Source of the DNA: Actinocatenispora sera
GTDB taxonomy: Bacteria > Actinomycetota > Actinomycetes > Mycobacteriales > Micromonosporaceae
Direction: 5' to 3'
DNA: 64,000 nt
Assembly: GCF_018324685.1 (NCBI RefSeq)
Contig: NZ_AP023354.1
Coordinates: 1,488,001 to 1,552,000, forward strand
The notes beneath the pieces were generated by a model that saw only the letters and a list, made by a program, of their open reading frames with translations, was not told the DNA's origin and made no database searches. This document shows, in pieces, positions 50,081 to 59,389 of the stretch. The number at the start of each line of letters is the position of its first letter. The first letter of the stretch is position 1. The position numbers were made by a program, and so were the translations under genes.

Positions 50081-50797
50081 ATGAAGCTCGGACCCCACCT
50101 GCACCGCCTCGGCAACGATCTCGTGGCGTGCTACCTCGTCGACACCGACGAGGGCATCACACTCGTCGACGCGGGCCTGCCCGGCCACTGGCACGACCTG
50201 CAGCGCGAACTCCAGTCGCTGGGCAAGTCGGTCGGCGACATCCGCGGACTCGTCCTCACCCACGGCGACTCCGACCACATCGGCTTCGCCGAACGGCTGC
50301 GCAGCGACCACGGCGTCCCGGTGTTCGTGCACGCCGCCGACGCCGTCCGGGCCCGTACCGGAAAGAAGCCCAAGGTCGCGACCGGCCCGATGCGGCTCGG
50401 CCCGACGCTCGGCTTCTTCGCCTACTCCCTCCGCAAGAACGGCCTGCGCGCCCGCTACGTCGGCGAGGTCACCGAGATCGCCGACGGCGACGTGCTGGAC
50501 CTGCCCGGCAGCCCGGTCGTCGTGGGCATGCCGGGGCACTCGCCCGGCAGCGTGGCGGTGCACGTCCCGGTCGCCGACGCGGTCTTCGTCGGGGACGCCC
50601 TGACCACCCGGCACGTCCTGACCGGGCGGCGCGGCCCGCAGCCGGCGCCGTTCACCGACGACCCGGCCGAGGCGCTCGCCTCGCTCGACCGGATCGCCGG
50701 GCTGTCCGCCTCCTGGGTACTCCCGGGCCACGGCACCCCCTGGCACGCCTCGCCGGCCGAGGTCGCCGCGGCGGTACGGTCCGGGTCGGCCGGCTGA
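50081..50797 (+). CDS. MBL-fold metallo-hydrolase
   Basis: A protein of 238 residues. Metal motif: LTHGDSDHIGF, i.e. HxDxDH with Asp where the second His of HxHxDH normally stands, a variant seen in one MBL subgroup; then GMPGHSPGSVAV, AVFVGDAL and LPGHGTPWH complete the ligand set. It probably hydrolyses an ester, lactone or thioester. ATG 50072 is an alternative three codons upstream. The preceding palindrome suggests tight regulation. It converges with the two-component genes. Confidence 0.84.
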   Translation: MKLGPHLHRLGNDLVACYLVDTDEGITLVDAGLPGHWHDLQRELQSLGKSVGDIRGLVLTHGDSDHIGFAERLRSDHGVPVFVHAADAVRARTGKKPKVATGPMRLGPTLGFFAYSLRKNGLRARYVGEVTEIADGDVLDLPGSPVVVGMPGHSPGSVAVHVPVADAVFVGDALTTRHVLTGRRGPQPAPFTDDPAEALASLDRIAGLSASWVLPGHGTPWHASPAEVAAAVRSGSAG

Positions 50798-50814
50798 CCG
50801 CCCGGACCGCGCGG

Positions 50815-51459
50815 TCAGTGGTTGAGGTAGGCCAGGACGGCACGGACCCGGCGGTGGCTGTCCGCGTCCGGCGGCAGGTCGAGCTTGGCCAGGATGTTCG
50901 TGATGTGCTTCTCCACCGACACCGCGGCGAGCGACAGCGCGGCGCAGATCGCCGAGTTCGACAGCCCCTCCGCGACCAGCGCCAACACCTCCCGCTCCCG
51001 TACGGTCAGGGCCGCCACGCCGCGGTCCCGGGTGTTGCGCGCGAACAGCTGCCGCACCACCTCCGGGTCCATCGCGGTACCGCCGGCGGCGACCCGGTCG
51101 ATCGCGTCGAGGAAGTCGTCCAGCGAGGTGACCCGGTCCTTCAGCAGGTAGCCGACCGCGCCGTCGCCGTCGGCGAGCAGGTCGACGGCGTAGCTGCGCT
51201 CGACGTACTGGGACAGGATCAGCACCGGGGCGCCCGGGTGCTCGGCCCGGATCGCCAGCGCCGCGCGGAGCCCCTCGTCCCGGAACCCCGGCGGCAGCCG
51301 GACGTCCACGATGGACAGATCGGGCCGGTGTTCGGCCACCGCGCGCTCTAGGTCGGGGGCGTTGTCGACGGCGGCGAGCACCTCGTGCCCGGTGTCGGTG
51401 AGGATCCGGATCAGCCCGTCCCGCAACAGCAGCAGGTCTTCGGCGATCACGATGCGCAT
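50815..51459 (-). CDS. NarL/FixJ-type response regulator
   Basis: A protein of 214 residues. Receiver domain: acidic pair in VIAEDLLLLRDG, phospho-acceptor Asp52 in LSIVDVRLPP, Lys in YLLKDRV. The C-terminal LuxR HTH reads LTVREREVLALVAEGLSNSA and VSVEKHITNILAKLDLP. It overlaps the kinase stop by 13 bases, so the two are co-translated as a two-component system. The ABC exporter next to it on the same strand is the likely target, as in LiaR/DesR-like systems. Confidence 0.9.
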   Translation of the reverse strand: MRIVIAEDLLLLRDGLIRILTDTGHEVLAAVDNAPDLERAVAEHRPDLSIVDVRLPPGFRDEGLRAALAIRAEHPGAPVLILSQYVERSYAVDLLADGDGAVGYLLKDRVTSLDDFLDAIDRVAAGGTAMDPEVVRQLFARNTRDRGVAALTVREREVLALVAEGLSNSAICAALSLAAVSVEKHITNILAKLDLPPDADSHRRVRAVLAYLNH

Positions 51460-52679
51460 GGGAACTCCGCGGACACGACGGTCGGCCCCCCGGCCGGACT
51501 CTGCACCGAGAGTATGCCGTCCAGCGCCTCCACCCGGCGGCGCAGCCCGTCCAGCCCGGCGCCGGCCGGGTCGGCGCCGCCGCGCCCGTCGTCGCGTACC
51601 TGCACGGTGAGCCCGCCGCCCGCGGTACCGGCCAGGGTCACCTCACACCGCTGCGCGCCGGCGTGCTTCGCCGCGTTCGTCAGCGCCTCGGACACCACGA
51701 AGTACGCGGCCGCCTCCACCGCCGGCGGTACCGACGTGTCGTCGGGTACCCGCAGGTCGACCGGCAGCGGGCTGTCGGCGATGAGCGCGCCGAGTGCCGC
51801 GGACAGTCCACGGTCGGTGAGGATCGGCGGGTGCGCGCCGCGTACCAGGTGGCGCAGCTCGGCGAGGGCGCCGTCCAGCTGCCGCCGGGCGAGTTCCACG
51901 TCGGCCCGGACCGGGTCGTCGGGCCGGCCGCGCAGCTTGCGGTCGGCCAGCGCCAGGGTCATGCCGGCGGCCACGATGCGGGCCTGGGCGCCGTCGTGCA
52001 GGTCGCGCTCGATCCGGCGCAGCTCGGCGGCCTGCGCGTCGACCACCCGCGCCCGGGTGGTGGCGAGCCGGGCGGCCAGCGCGGTCAGCTGCTGCCGGTC
52101 GTCGGGCCGCAACAGCAGCCGGGCGAGGCCGGCCTGGCCGCGGGCCAGGGTGAGTACCCAGCGGGCGGCGAGCGGCGCGAGCGCCAGCCCGAGCACCGCC
52201 GCCGCGGCCCGGCCCGGCCAGGTGCCGACGATCGGGGCGACCAGCTCCGGCGCGTTGGGGTTCGGTACCGCCCACAGCCAGGCCGGCGCGGTCGCCAGGC
52301 CGACCGCCAGCAGGGTCGGCACGAGCGCCAGCAGCATGCTCGGCAGCGCCAGCGGGAACAGCGTCGCGAGCCAGCCGGCGTCGCGCCGGGTCGCCGGCTC
52401 CCGGAACACCGCGGCGGCCCGGACCCGGACCGGGCCGGCCACGGTGGGCTGGTAGGGCACCGCGACGGGGCGCCCCGAGTACCAGCCGAGCCGCCAGCGC
52501 TCGAACCGGGCCAGCGACCGGCTGACGACCGTGGCGCCGAGCAGCGCGCGCGGCGCCAGCTGGGTGGGCGCCAGCAGGAGCAGCAGGATCGACGAGACGA
52601 GCGTCCAGGCGAGCGCGAGGATCGCCACGGGCGCGCCGAGCGCCAGGTAGCCCAATGCCCGTCCGGTCCGACCGATCAC
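51447..52679 (-). CDS. Sensor histidine kinase (HisKA_3 type)
   Basis: A protein of 410 residues. N-terminal membrane segments (LGYLALGAPVAILALAWTL, FPLALPSMLLALVPTLLAVG) with the extracytoplasmic GRPVAVPYQPTV stretch form a sensor module; the dimerisation helix ELRRIERDLHDGAQARIVAA holds the phospho-accepting His; the ATPase part shows EALTNAAKHAG and VRDDGRGGADPAGAGL. GTG 52679 follows GGTGGC. The open frame extends far upstream without homology. It pairs with the response regulator it overlaps. Confidence 0.87.
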   Translation of the reverse strand: MIGRTGRALGYLALGAPVAILALAWTLVSSILLLLLAPTQLAPRALLGATVVSRSLARFERWRLGWYSGRPVAVPYQPTVAGPVRVRAAAVFREPATRRDAGWLATLFPLALPSMLLALVPTLLAVGLATAPAWLWAVPNPNAPELVAPIVGTWPGRAAAAVLGLALAPLAARWVLTLARGQAGLARLLLRPDDRQQLTALAARLATTRARVVDAQAAELRRIERDLHDGAQARIVAAGMTLALADRKLRGRPDDPVRADVELARRQLDGALAELRHLVRGAHPPILTDRGLSAALGALIADSPLPVDLRVPDDTSVPPAVEAAAYFVVSEALTNAAKHAGAQRCEVTLAGTAGGGLTVQVRDDGRGGADPAGAGLDGLRRRVEALDGILSVQSPAGGPTVVSAEFPCAS

Positions 52680-52840
52680 GCCACCCAGCCTACGAACGCC
52701 GCGTGCCGCCGCCCGCCGCGCCCACCCGGCACCACCGGCCCGACCGGCCGGAATGCGGCCGGGCCGGGCCGGTCGGCGCGGCGGGTTCCCGCCGCCGGGA
52801 GGGCGCGGTGGGTTCCCGCGGCTGGCAGGGCGCGGTGGGT

Positions 52841-55342
52841 TCACGCGGCCGGTAGGGCGCGGCGGCGGACCAGCAGCCGGGTGGGGACGATGCCGGCCAG
52901 CAGGCCGAGCAGGCCGGTGCCGCCGATCACCGCGGCGTACCCGGCCGGGTCGACGACCAGGTGCCACCGCCCGTCCTGGGCCAGCCCGTACGCGCCGACG
53001 ACCGCCGCGGTCACCAGGCAGCCGAGCAGCAGCCCGAGGCACACCGCGATGAGCGTCTCGCGTACCGCCAGGGTGTGTACCTGCCGGGCGGTCGCGCCGG
53101 CGAGCCGCAGGTCGGCGAACTCGCGCCGCCGCCCGAGCGCGGCGATCGCGAACGTGTTCGCCACCGAGATGGCGATGAACCCGAGCAGGATCACGGTGAG
53201 CGCGTCGAACGCGGCCTGCTGCGTCTCGATCCCGCGTACCGCGACGGTGCGCTGCGCGCCGGTGACCGTCAGCTGCGGGTACCGGTGCCGTACGGTCGCC
53301 GCGAGCCCGGCGCCGCCCCGCAGGTACAGCGCGCCGACCAGGCCGCGCGGGTCGTGCGCCGCGACCAGCTTCGCCGGCAGCACGACCTCGCCGAACCCGG
53401 CGACCCGCTGGTACACGGCGTCGATGCGCAGCGATGCGGTGCTCGCGTCCGGCAGCCAGATGCTGACCTGGTCGCCGACGTGCCAGCCCTGCCCGGCGGC
53501 GAGGTCGGCGCCGACCGCCATGCCGCTGCCGAGCCGGCCGGCGGTGACGCCGAGGTCCAGCGCCGGTGCGCCGGCCGCATAGAGCCCCTGCGCGGAGTGG
53601 TGTTCCGGCTTGCCGTGCTCGTTGGTCATGATGGTGCTGGGCAGGGTGGCCGCGACGCCGGTCGCGCCCGGCAGCCGGCCCAGCCGTTCCGCGACCGCCA
53701 CCGGTACGCCGCTGCCGGCGCGCGGCGCGAGCTGCCAGTCCGCGGCGGACGACCGCTGCGCCTGCTGGTGCTCGGCCACCTGGCCGGTCAGCGTGCTGGT
53801 ACCCAGCAGCGTCACGGTGATCGCCACCATCAGCGCGAGCGGCAGGGCGACCGCGGCGACCCGGCGCGCCTGGGTACGGGTGGTGGCGGCGGCGAGCCGC
53901 CCGGTGGCGCCGCCGCGGCCGAACACCGCGCCGAGCACGCCGCCCAGCAGCCGGGCGAGCAGCGGTCCGGCGGCCGCCACCGCGCACATCAGCAGCGCGG
54001 CGGCGACGAAACTCATCCCGATGCCCATGTTCGACCGCAGCGGCACGAACGCCAGCACCGCGGCGGCGCCGGCGGCGCTCACCGTCGCGACGACGCCCCG
54101 GAACGCGGTGCCGCCGGTCGGCGCGGTGACCGTCTCGCGCAGCGCCTCGGTCGGCGCGATCGTGGTGGCCCGGCGTGCCGCGAGAGCACCCGACAGCACG
54201 CTGATCGCGACCCCGGCGACGACCGCGGCGAGCAGCACGCCGGCGTTGGTCCGTACCGGGAACTGGGCCGGGACCACGCCGGCGTCCCGGAACCGCTGGG
54301 CGACGACGTCGGCGGCGAGCGCACCGCCGACCGCTCCCGGTATCCCGGCGAGCAGCCCGACCAGCGCGGTCTCGATGCCGAGTAGCCGGCGCAGCTGGGC
54401 CGGGGTGGCGCCGACGGTGCGCAGCAGCGCGAGCTCCCGCAGCCGCCGCCGGGCCACCAGTGAGATCGCGCCGACCAGGACGAACACCGCGGTGAAGCCG
54501 GTGACGCCGAGCATGATGCCGAACACCGAGACGGCGCCGACGTAGCTGGTGGTGGCGCCGGGCAGGTCGGCCGCGATCCGCTCGTCGCCGGTGAACACCG
54601 ACAACCCGTCCGGTACCCGGTGGTCCAGCCGCCGGGCGAGCGTGCCGGCGGACACGCCCGGCGCGGCGAGCACGGCGACCGCCGTCGGCCCGGCGAGCCC
54701 GGACAGCGTCGCCACCGCGCCGTCGGCGACGAACACCGCGCCCTGGTTGGCCAGCGCGTCGGTGCCGGCCGGTGCCGCGATCCCGGTGACCCGCAGCCGG
54801 TGCGTACCGGTCTTCGTCGCCACCGTGACCCGGTCGCCCGGCCGCGCCCCGAACGACGCGTCCAGCACCGCGCCGCCGCGCGCCGGCGCCGTCCCGGCCC
54901 GCAGCCGGTACGGGGTGAGCGCCGCCGACGACCACCCGTGCGCGACGACCGCCGAGCCGTGCGGCCCGCGTACCGGGCGGCCGGCGACGGTCAGGTCGAC
55001 CGGGAACGCGGTGTCGGCAACCGTACGGGCCACCCCGGCGGTGCCGGCCAGCCGCCGGGCCAGGCCGGCCGGCAGTACCGCGGCGCCGGTCAGCGGCTTG
55101 GTCTTCGACTTGACCTTCGTCTTGTCCTTCTTGTGCGTCACGGTGCGCAGCGTCACCGACCGCTGCTTCGCCACCACGGCGGTCGCCGCGGCGAACCGGT
55201 CCGGCCCGGGGCCGGCGGTCAGCGCCGAGAACATCAGCAGCCCGCTGACGGTCAGCAGCCCCACGGTGAGCAGCACCGCCAGCAGCGACCCGACGAACCC
55301 GCCGAGCCGGTGGCGCACCGAGGCGATCGCGAGTGTCCTCAC
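52841..55342 (-). CDS. FtsX-type ABC transporter permease
   Basis: A protein of 833 residues with the MacB/LolC-like plan duplicated: helix 1 (FVGSLLAVLLTVGLLTVSGL), a periplasmic-like domain, three helices with the FtsX consensus (VSVFGIMLGVTGFTAVFVLVG, RRRLRELALLRTVGATPAQL), then a second copy (FDALTVILLGFIAISVANTF, RRREFADLRLAGATARQVHT). It is the membrane part of an exporter of peptides, lipids or antibiotics. GTG 55342 overlaps the ATPase TGA as GTGA. The kinase gene lies 161 bases downstream. Confidence 0.88.
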   Translation of the reverse strand: MRTLAIASVRHRLGGFVGSLLAVLLTVGLLTVSGLLMFSALTAGPGPDRFAAATAVVAKQRSVTLRTVTHKKDKTKVKSKTKPLTGAAVLPAGLARRLAGTAGVARTVADTAFPVDLTVAGRPVRGPHGSAVVAHGWSSAALTPYRLRAGTAPARGGAVLDASFGARPGDRVTVATKTGTHRLRVTGIAAPAGTDALANQGAVFVADGAVATLSGLAGPTAVAVLAAPGVSAGTLARRLDHRVPDGLSVFTGDERIAADLPGATTSYVGAVSVFGIMLGVTGFTAVFVLVGAISLVARRRLRELALLRTVGATPAQLRRLLGIETALVGLLAGIPGAVGGALAADVVAQRFRDAGVVPAQFPVRTNAGVLLAAVVAGVAISVLSGALAARRATTIAPTEALRETVTAPTGGTAFRGVVATVSAAGAAAVLAFVPLRSNMGIGMSFVAAALLMCAVAAAGPLLARLLGGVLGAVFGRGGATGRLAAATTRTQARRVAAVALPLALMVAITVTLLGTSTLTGQVAEHQQAQRSSAADWQLAPRAGSGVPVAVAERLGRLPGATGVAATLPSTIMTNEHGKPEHHSAQGLYAAGAPALDLGVTAGRLGSGMAVGADLAAGQGWHVGDQVSIWLPDASTASLRIDAVYQRVAGFGEVVLPAKLVAAHDPRGLVGALYLRGGAGLAATVRHRYPQLTVTGAQRTVAVRGIETQQAAFDALTVILLGFIAISVANTFAIAALGRRREFADLRLAGATARQVHTLAVRETLIAVCLGLLLGCLVTAAVVGAYGLAQDGRWHLVVDPAGYAAVIGGTGLLGLLAGIVPTRLLVRRRALPAA

Positions 55343-56100
55343 CGGACACCCGCCGCGGTGGCGGTGAGCCGGGTCATCCGGGCGGTCACCTGCTCGACGT
55401 CGGGGGCGGCGAGTTCGCCGGCGAGCCGGCCGTCGGCGAGGAACACCACCCGGTCGGCCCAGGCGGCGGCGGCCGGGTCGTGCGTGACCATCACGACCGC
55501 CGCGCCAAACTCGTCGACCGACTGGCGCAGCAGCGCCAGCACCTCCCGGCCGGTACCGAGGTCGAGGGCGCCGGTCGGCTCGTCGCCGAAGATGACGTCG
55601 GGGCGGGCGGCGAGCGCGCGGGCCAGGGCGACCCGCTGCTGCTGGCCGCCGGACAGCTGGACCGGCCGGTGGTGCTCGCGGCCGACGAGCCCGACCCGGC
55701 TCAGCACCTCCCGGGCCCAGCGCCGGTCCGGCCGCCTGCCGGCGAGCCGCTGCGGCAGCATTACGTTCTGCCACACGGTGAGCGAGTCGATCAGGTTGAA
55801 CGACTGGAAGACGAACCCGACGTGCGCCCGCCGGATCTTCGTCAGCCTCGGTTCCCGCACCGTGGCGATGTCGTTCCCGGCGAGCCGCACCCGCCCGGTG
55901 GTGGGCCGGTCCAGGCCGGCGGCGCAGTGCAGCAGGGTCGACTTCCCGGACCCGGACGGCCCCATCACCGCGGTGAACGTACCGGCGCCGAACGAGACGG
56001 TCACGTCCCGCAGCGCCTGCACCGCGGTTCCTCCGGGGTAGGTGCGGGACACCCCGGCCAGCTCCACCACGTCGGTGGTTCGTGTCGTTGCCTTGACCAT
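55339..56100 (-). CDS. ABC transporter ATP-binding protein (MacB/LolD type)
   Basis: A protein of 253 residues with all ATPase motifs: Walker A GPSGSGKST at about 47-55, Q-loop FVFQSFNLI, signature LSGGQQQRVALARAL, Walker B VIFGDEPTGALD and H-loop VMVTHDP. It pairs with the FtsX-type permease to form an efflux or mechanotransmission complex. ATG 56100 has GGGAAC upstream. With the adjacent kinase-regulator pair it forms a two-component/ABC module probably responding to cell-envelope agents. Confidence 0.92.
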   Translation of the reverse strand: MVKATTRTTDVVELAGVSRTYPGGTAVQALRDVTVSFGAGTFTAVMGPSGSGKSTLLHCAAGLDRPTTGRVRLAGNDIATVREPRLTKIRRAHVGFVFQSFNLIDSLTVWQNVMLPQRLAGRRPDRRWAREVLSRVGLVGREHHRPVQLSGGQQQRVALARALAARPDVIFGDEPTGALDLGTGREVLALLRQSVDEFGAAVVMVTHDPAAAAWADRVVFLADGRLAGELAAPDVEQVTARMTRLTATAAGVR

Positions 56101-56248
56101 GTTCCCAGCCTCGCCGGGCGGCGCCGCCGGCAACACATGGCGACCGTGGAACCTCGCGGTAGGGCCACCCCTACCGCGGCCGGGCGGTGCCCACAGAATG
56201 GCGTCGACGGTCCGGTTCGTACGGACTGCGACGGCGAGGGGAGTGGCG

Positions 56249-56833
56249 ATGGACGCCGAGGAACGGATCGCGCGCGGATTGCTCTACACCGAGGACGATG
56301 CGGCGTTCCTGAGCGGTGGGCGGCGCGCCGACCTGCTGTTCGAGTACAACCGGACGCCGCCGGGTGCGGTCGAGGCGCGCACCCGGCTGCTTGGCCGGAT
56401 CCTCGGCTCGGTCGGCCGCAACCCGGTGATCGCGTCGCCGCTGCACGCCGCGTACGGCAGCAACGTGCACATCGGGGACGACTTCTACGGCAACGTGAAC
56501 CTGACGCTCGTGGACGACGTGGAGATCCGGATCGGCGACGGGGTGATGATCGCGCCGAGCTGCACGTTGACCACCACCGGGCATCCGGTGCATCCCGCGC
56601 TGCGGCACGACTACAACCGGTTCTCCGAGCCGATCGTGCTGGCGGACAGGGTGTGGCTGGGCAGCAACGTCGTGGTGCTGCCCGGCGTGACCATCGGGTA
56701 CGGGGCGGTGATCGGTGCCGGCAGCGTGGTGTCGAAGGACGTACCGCCGATGGTGGTGGCGCTCGGTGTGCCGTGCCGACCGGTACGCGAGATCAGCGAC
56801 GCCGACCTCGATCAGCGTCAGCCACCGCGCTGA
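56249..56833 (+). CDS. Maltose/galactoside O-acetyltransferase-like protein
   Basis: A protein of 194 residues. N-terminal helices (MDAEERIARGLLYTEDDAA), then left-handed beta-helix repeats: NVHIGDDFYGNVNLTLVDDV, IRIGDGVMIAPSCTLTTTGH with the catalytic His, VWLGSNVVVLPGVTIGYGAVIG and KDVPPMVVALGVPCRPV. This is the Maa/NodL/LacA family, acetylating sugar hydroxyls with acetyl-CoA. It follows GAGGGGAG. Its last 41 bases overlap the convergent WYL-regulator gene. Confidence 0.87.
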   Translation: MDAEERIARGLLYTEDDAAFLSGGRRADLLFEYNRTPPGAVEARTRLLGRILGSVGRNPVIASPLHAAYGSNVHIGDDFYGNVNLTLVDDVEIRIGDGVMIAPSCTLTTTGHPVHPALRHDYNRFSEPIVLADRVWLGSNVVVLPGVTIGYGAVIGAGSVVSKDVPPMVVALGVPCRPVREISDADLDQRQPPR

Positions 56834-57896
56834 CGGCCGACCCCTCCACCGGCCGCCTGTCGTCCACAGTGGACCGTTCGACCGTGGCGGCGAGGCTGGT
56901 GGCGAGGGAGCGCAGCCGGTCGGTGACCTCCGGGCCGGCGATCAGGCAGGTGGGTGCGTCGAGTGAGACGACCATCGCGACATACTGCACGACCAGATCG
57001 AGCGAGTCGGCGCTCATCGACGCCAGGCAGCGGTTCGGGGCGAGCTCGGTGACCTGGCCGGGCGCCGACAGGCACATCCGGGTCCGGACGGTGTCCGCGG
57101 GCAGTGCCACCTCGACCCGGGCGGTGTAGCGGTAGCTGGCGCCGGCGAACGACCGGCCCAGGTAGGTCGCGGCGTCCGGCGCCGGCAGCGCCCGCGGGGC
57201 GAACCGGTGCCGGGTGCTGGCCGGCGACCGCACCCGGTCGAGCCGGAAGGTGCGCCAGTCGGCGCGCTCCGGGTCGTAGGCCACCAGGTACCAGTTGCCG
57301 CCCAGGGTGACCAGGTGGTGCGGTTCGACCCGGCGCCGGCCGGGCGGGCCGGACCGGCCGTGGTAGTCGAACGTGACGATCTCGGTGTCCCGGCACGCCG
57401 CAGCGAGCGTCGCCAGCACGCCCGGATCGGTACCGGCGGCCTGCCGGTGCGGCACCACCGCGACCGCGTCGGCGAGCCGGGCCAGCTGCGGCCGCAGCCG
57501 GGCCGGCAGTACCTGGGTCAGCTTGGCCAGCGCCCGCGCGCCGACCTCGTCGACCCCCGGTACCGCGGTGGAGAGGGCGAGCGCGATCGCGACCGCCTCG
57601 TCGTCGTCGAGCAGCAGCGGCGGCAGCGCCTGGCCGGACGCCAGCCGGTACCCGCCGGCGGTGCCGGTGCTTCCGACGACCGGGTAGTCGAGCTCGCGCA
57701 GCCGGTGGATGTCGCGGCGCAGGGTGCGTTCGGTGACGCCGAGCCGGTCGGCCAGCTCCCGTCCGGACCACTCCCGGCGCGCCTGCAGCAGCGACAGCAA
57801 CCGCAGCATCCGGCCTGGCAGCTCGCGCCGCGGCGCCCGCCCGCCGGTGCCGGGTGGTCGGCGCTCGGTAATGCCGTCCGACGCGCTTTCGTTCAT
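56793..57896 (-). CDS. WYL-domain HTH regulator (YafY-like)
   Basis: A protein of 367 residues. The N-terminal HTH_11 reads RMLRLLSLLQARREWSGREL, then ADRLGVTERTLRRDIHRLRE. The WYL core includes VEPHHLVTLGGNWYLVAYDP and RADWRTFRLDRV. WYL proteins sense nucleic acids or small ligands and regulate transcription. It is divergent from an FAD oxidase gene (54-base gap), which it likely controls. Its 3' end overlaps the acetyltransferase gene by 41 bases on the other strand. Confidence 0.87.
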   Translation of the reverse strand: MNESASDGITERRPPGTGGRAPRRELPGRMLRLLSLLQARREWSGRELADRLGVTERTLRRDIHRLRELDYPVVGSTGTAGGYRLASGQALPPLLLDDDEAVAIALALSTAVPGVDEVGARALAKLTQVLPARLRPQLARLADAVAVVPHRQAAGTDPGVLATLAAACRDTEIVTFDYHGRSGPPGRRRVEPHHLVTLGGNWYLVAYDPERADWRTFRLDRVRSPASTRHRFAPRALPAPDAATYLGRSFAGASYRYTARVEVALPADTVRTRMCLSAPGQVTELAPNRCLASMSADSLDLVVQYVAMVVSLDAPTCLIAGPEVTDRLRSLATSLAATVERSTVDDRRPVEGSAVSAVADADRGRRR

Positions 57897-57950
57897 GTGA
57901 CCAAGGTTGCCATACGTTCCGGACACGTTAAGACCGGAAGGGGACTTAGC

Positions 57951-59312
57951 GTGTCCGACATGATCGATGTGACGACACTGCGTGACGACGCCCACGGGCA
58001 GGTGCTGCTGCCCGGCGACGACGGTTTCGACGCCGCCCGGGGCGGATTCCAGCTGCTCGACCCGCACCGGCCCGACGCGGTACTGGCCGCGGCCGACGAC
58101 CACGACGTCCACGTGGCGGTGGCGTTCGCCGCCGACCGCGGCGTGCCGCTCGCGGTACAGGCGACCGGGCACGGCCGCAACGCCGGCCTGGACGGCGGGC
58201 TGCTGCTGTCCACCGCCGCGCTGACCGGCGTGAGGGTCGACCCGGACGCCCGGACCGCCTGGGTGTCGGCGGGCGCCACCTGGCGGCAGGTCATCGACGC
58301 GACCGCCCCGTACGGGCTGGCGCCGGTGTCCGGCAGCTTCCCCGCGCTGGGCGCCGTGTCGTACACCCTCGGCGGCGGCATCGGCCTGCTGTCCCGCCGG
58401 TACGGGTTCGCCGCCGACCACGTGCAGCAACTCGACGTGGTCACCGCCGACGGGCAGCTCCGGCACGCGACCGCCGACACCGAGCCCGACCTGTACTGGG
58501 GGCTGCGCGGCGGGGGCGGCAACCTCGGCGTGGTGACCGGGATGCGCATCGGGCTGCTGCCGGTGGCGCGCGTCTACGGCGGCTCGCTCGCCTTCGACCT
58601 CGACAAGGACCCGGGCGTGCCGGCCGGCTGGTGGAGTTGGACGCGGAACCTGCCGGACGAGATGACCTCCGCGGTGAGCATGCTCCGCTATCCGGATCTC
58701 CCGATGGTCCCGGCCGGGCTGCGCGGCCGGAACATCGGCAAGCTGCAGCTGTGCTGGTGCGGGCCGGCCGACGAGGGGGAGCGGCTGATCGCGCCACTGC
58801 GCGAGCTCGGCGAGTGCGTGCAGGACAGCGTCGGCGAACTGCCGTACACCGAGTCCGGGGCGATCTTCGCCGAGCCGGAACGCCCGCACCAGTACCGGTC
58901 CAACCCGGTGCTGCTGCCCGCGCTCGACGCGGACCGGCTCGACACGCTGCGCGCCGAGACCGCCGCGGAGCCGGTGATGTGCATCGTCGGCATCCGGCAC
59001 CTGGGCGGCGCGATGGCCCGCCCGCCGCAGGTGCCGAACGCGGTCGGCCACCGGGACGCCGAGTACCTGGTGTCGGTGCTGTCGCCGGTCGACTCGGACC
59101 CGGCGGCGGTGACGGCGGTGCACCGCCGGCTGATCGCGCCGTGGCAGCCCGACGCGGTCGGCCGGCCGCTCAACTTCAGCTTCGGGCCGCTCGCACCGGA
59201 CCAGGTCCGGGCCGGTTTCGGGGACGCCGACGGTCGGCGACTGGCCGAGTTGCGGGCCCGGTTCGACCCGCAGCACGTGCTGCGCCCCAATCACCCCGTT
59301 TCGGCCGCCTGA
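57951..59312 (+). CDS. FAD-linked oxidase (berberine-bridge-enzyme-like)
   Basis: A protein of 453 residues. The FAD-binding (PCMH) domain shows PLAVQATGHGRNAGLDGGLL with the conserved His that binds FAD covalently, TAWVSAGATWRQV and LGGGIGLLSRRYG. The C-terminal substrate and BBE segment ends DPQHVLRPNHPV. No signal peptide is seen. Such enzymes oxidise sugars, alkaloids or polyketides. GTG 57951 follows GGAAGGGG; ATG 57960 is an alternative. It is divergent from a WYL regulator. Confidence 0.87.
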   Translation: MSDMIDVTTLRDDAHGQVLLPGDDGFDAARGGFQLLDPHRPDAVLAAADDHDVHVAVAFAADRGVPLAVQATGHGRNAGLDGGLLLSTAALTGVRVDPDARTAWVSAGATWRQVIDATAPYGLAPVSGSFPALGAVSYTLGGGIGLLSRRYGFAADHVQQLDVVTADGQLRHATADTEPDLYWGLRGGGGNLGVVTGMRIGLLPVARVYGGSLAFDLDKDPGVPAGWWSWTRNLPDEMTSAVSMLRYPDLPMVPAGLRGRNIGKLQLCWCGPADEGERLIAPLRELGECVQDSVGELPYTESGAIFAEPERPHQYRSNPVLLPALDADRLDTLRAETAAEPVMCIVGIRHLGGAMARPPQVPNAVGHRDAEYLVSVLSPVDSDPAAVTAVHRRLIAPWQPDAVGRPLNFSFGPLAPDQVRAGFGDADGRRLAELRARFDPQHVLRPNHPVSAA

Positions 59313-59389
59313 TCCCGGGCAGCCCTGCTGGCCGGCCGTCGTCCGCACGGTCCGCGCCGCACCAGCAGCGCCGGCCGGGCGGCGAGCAG

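Noticed and set aside
52680-55349. Long open frame upstream of the histidine kinase, giving a 1300-residue reading
   Set aside because: The reading is Arg/Gly/Ala-rich without homology and lies antiphase to the well-supported FtsX permease; it is a GC artefact.
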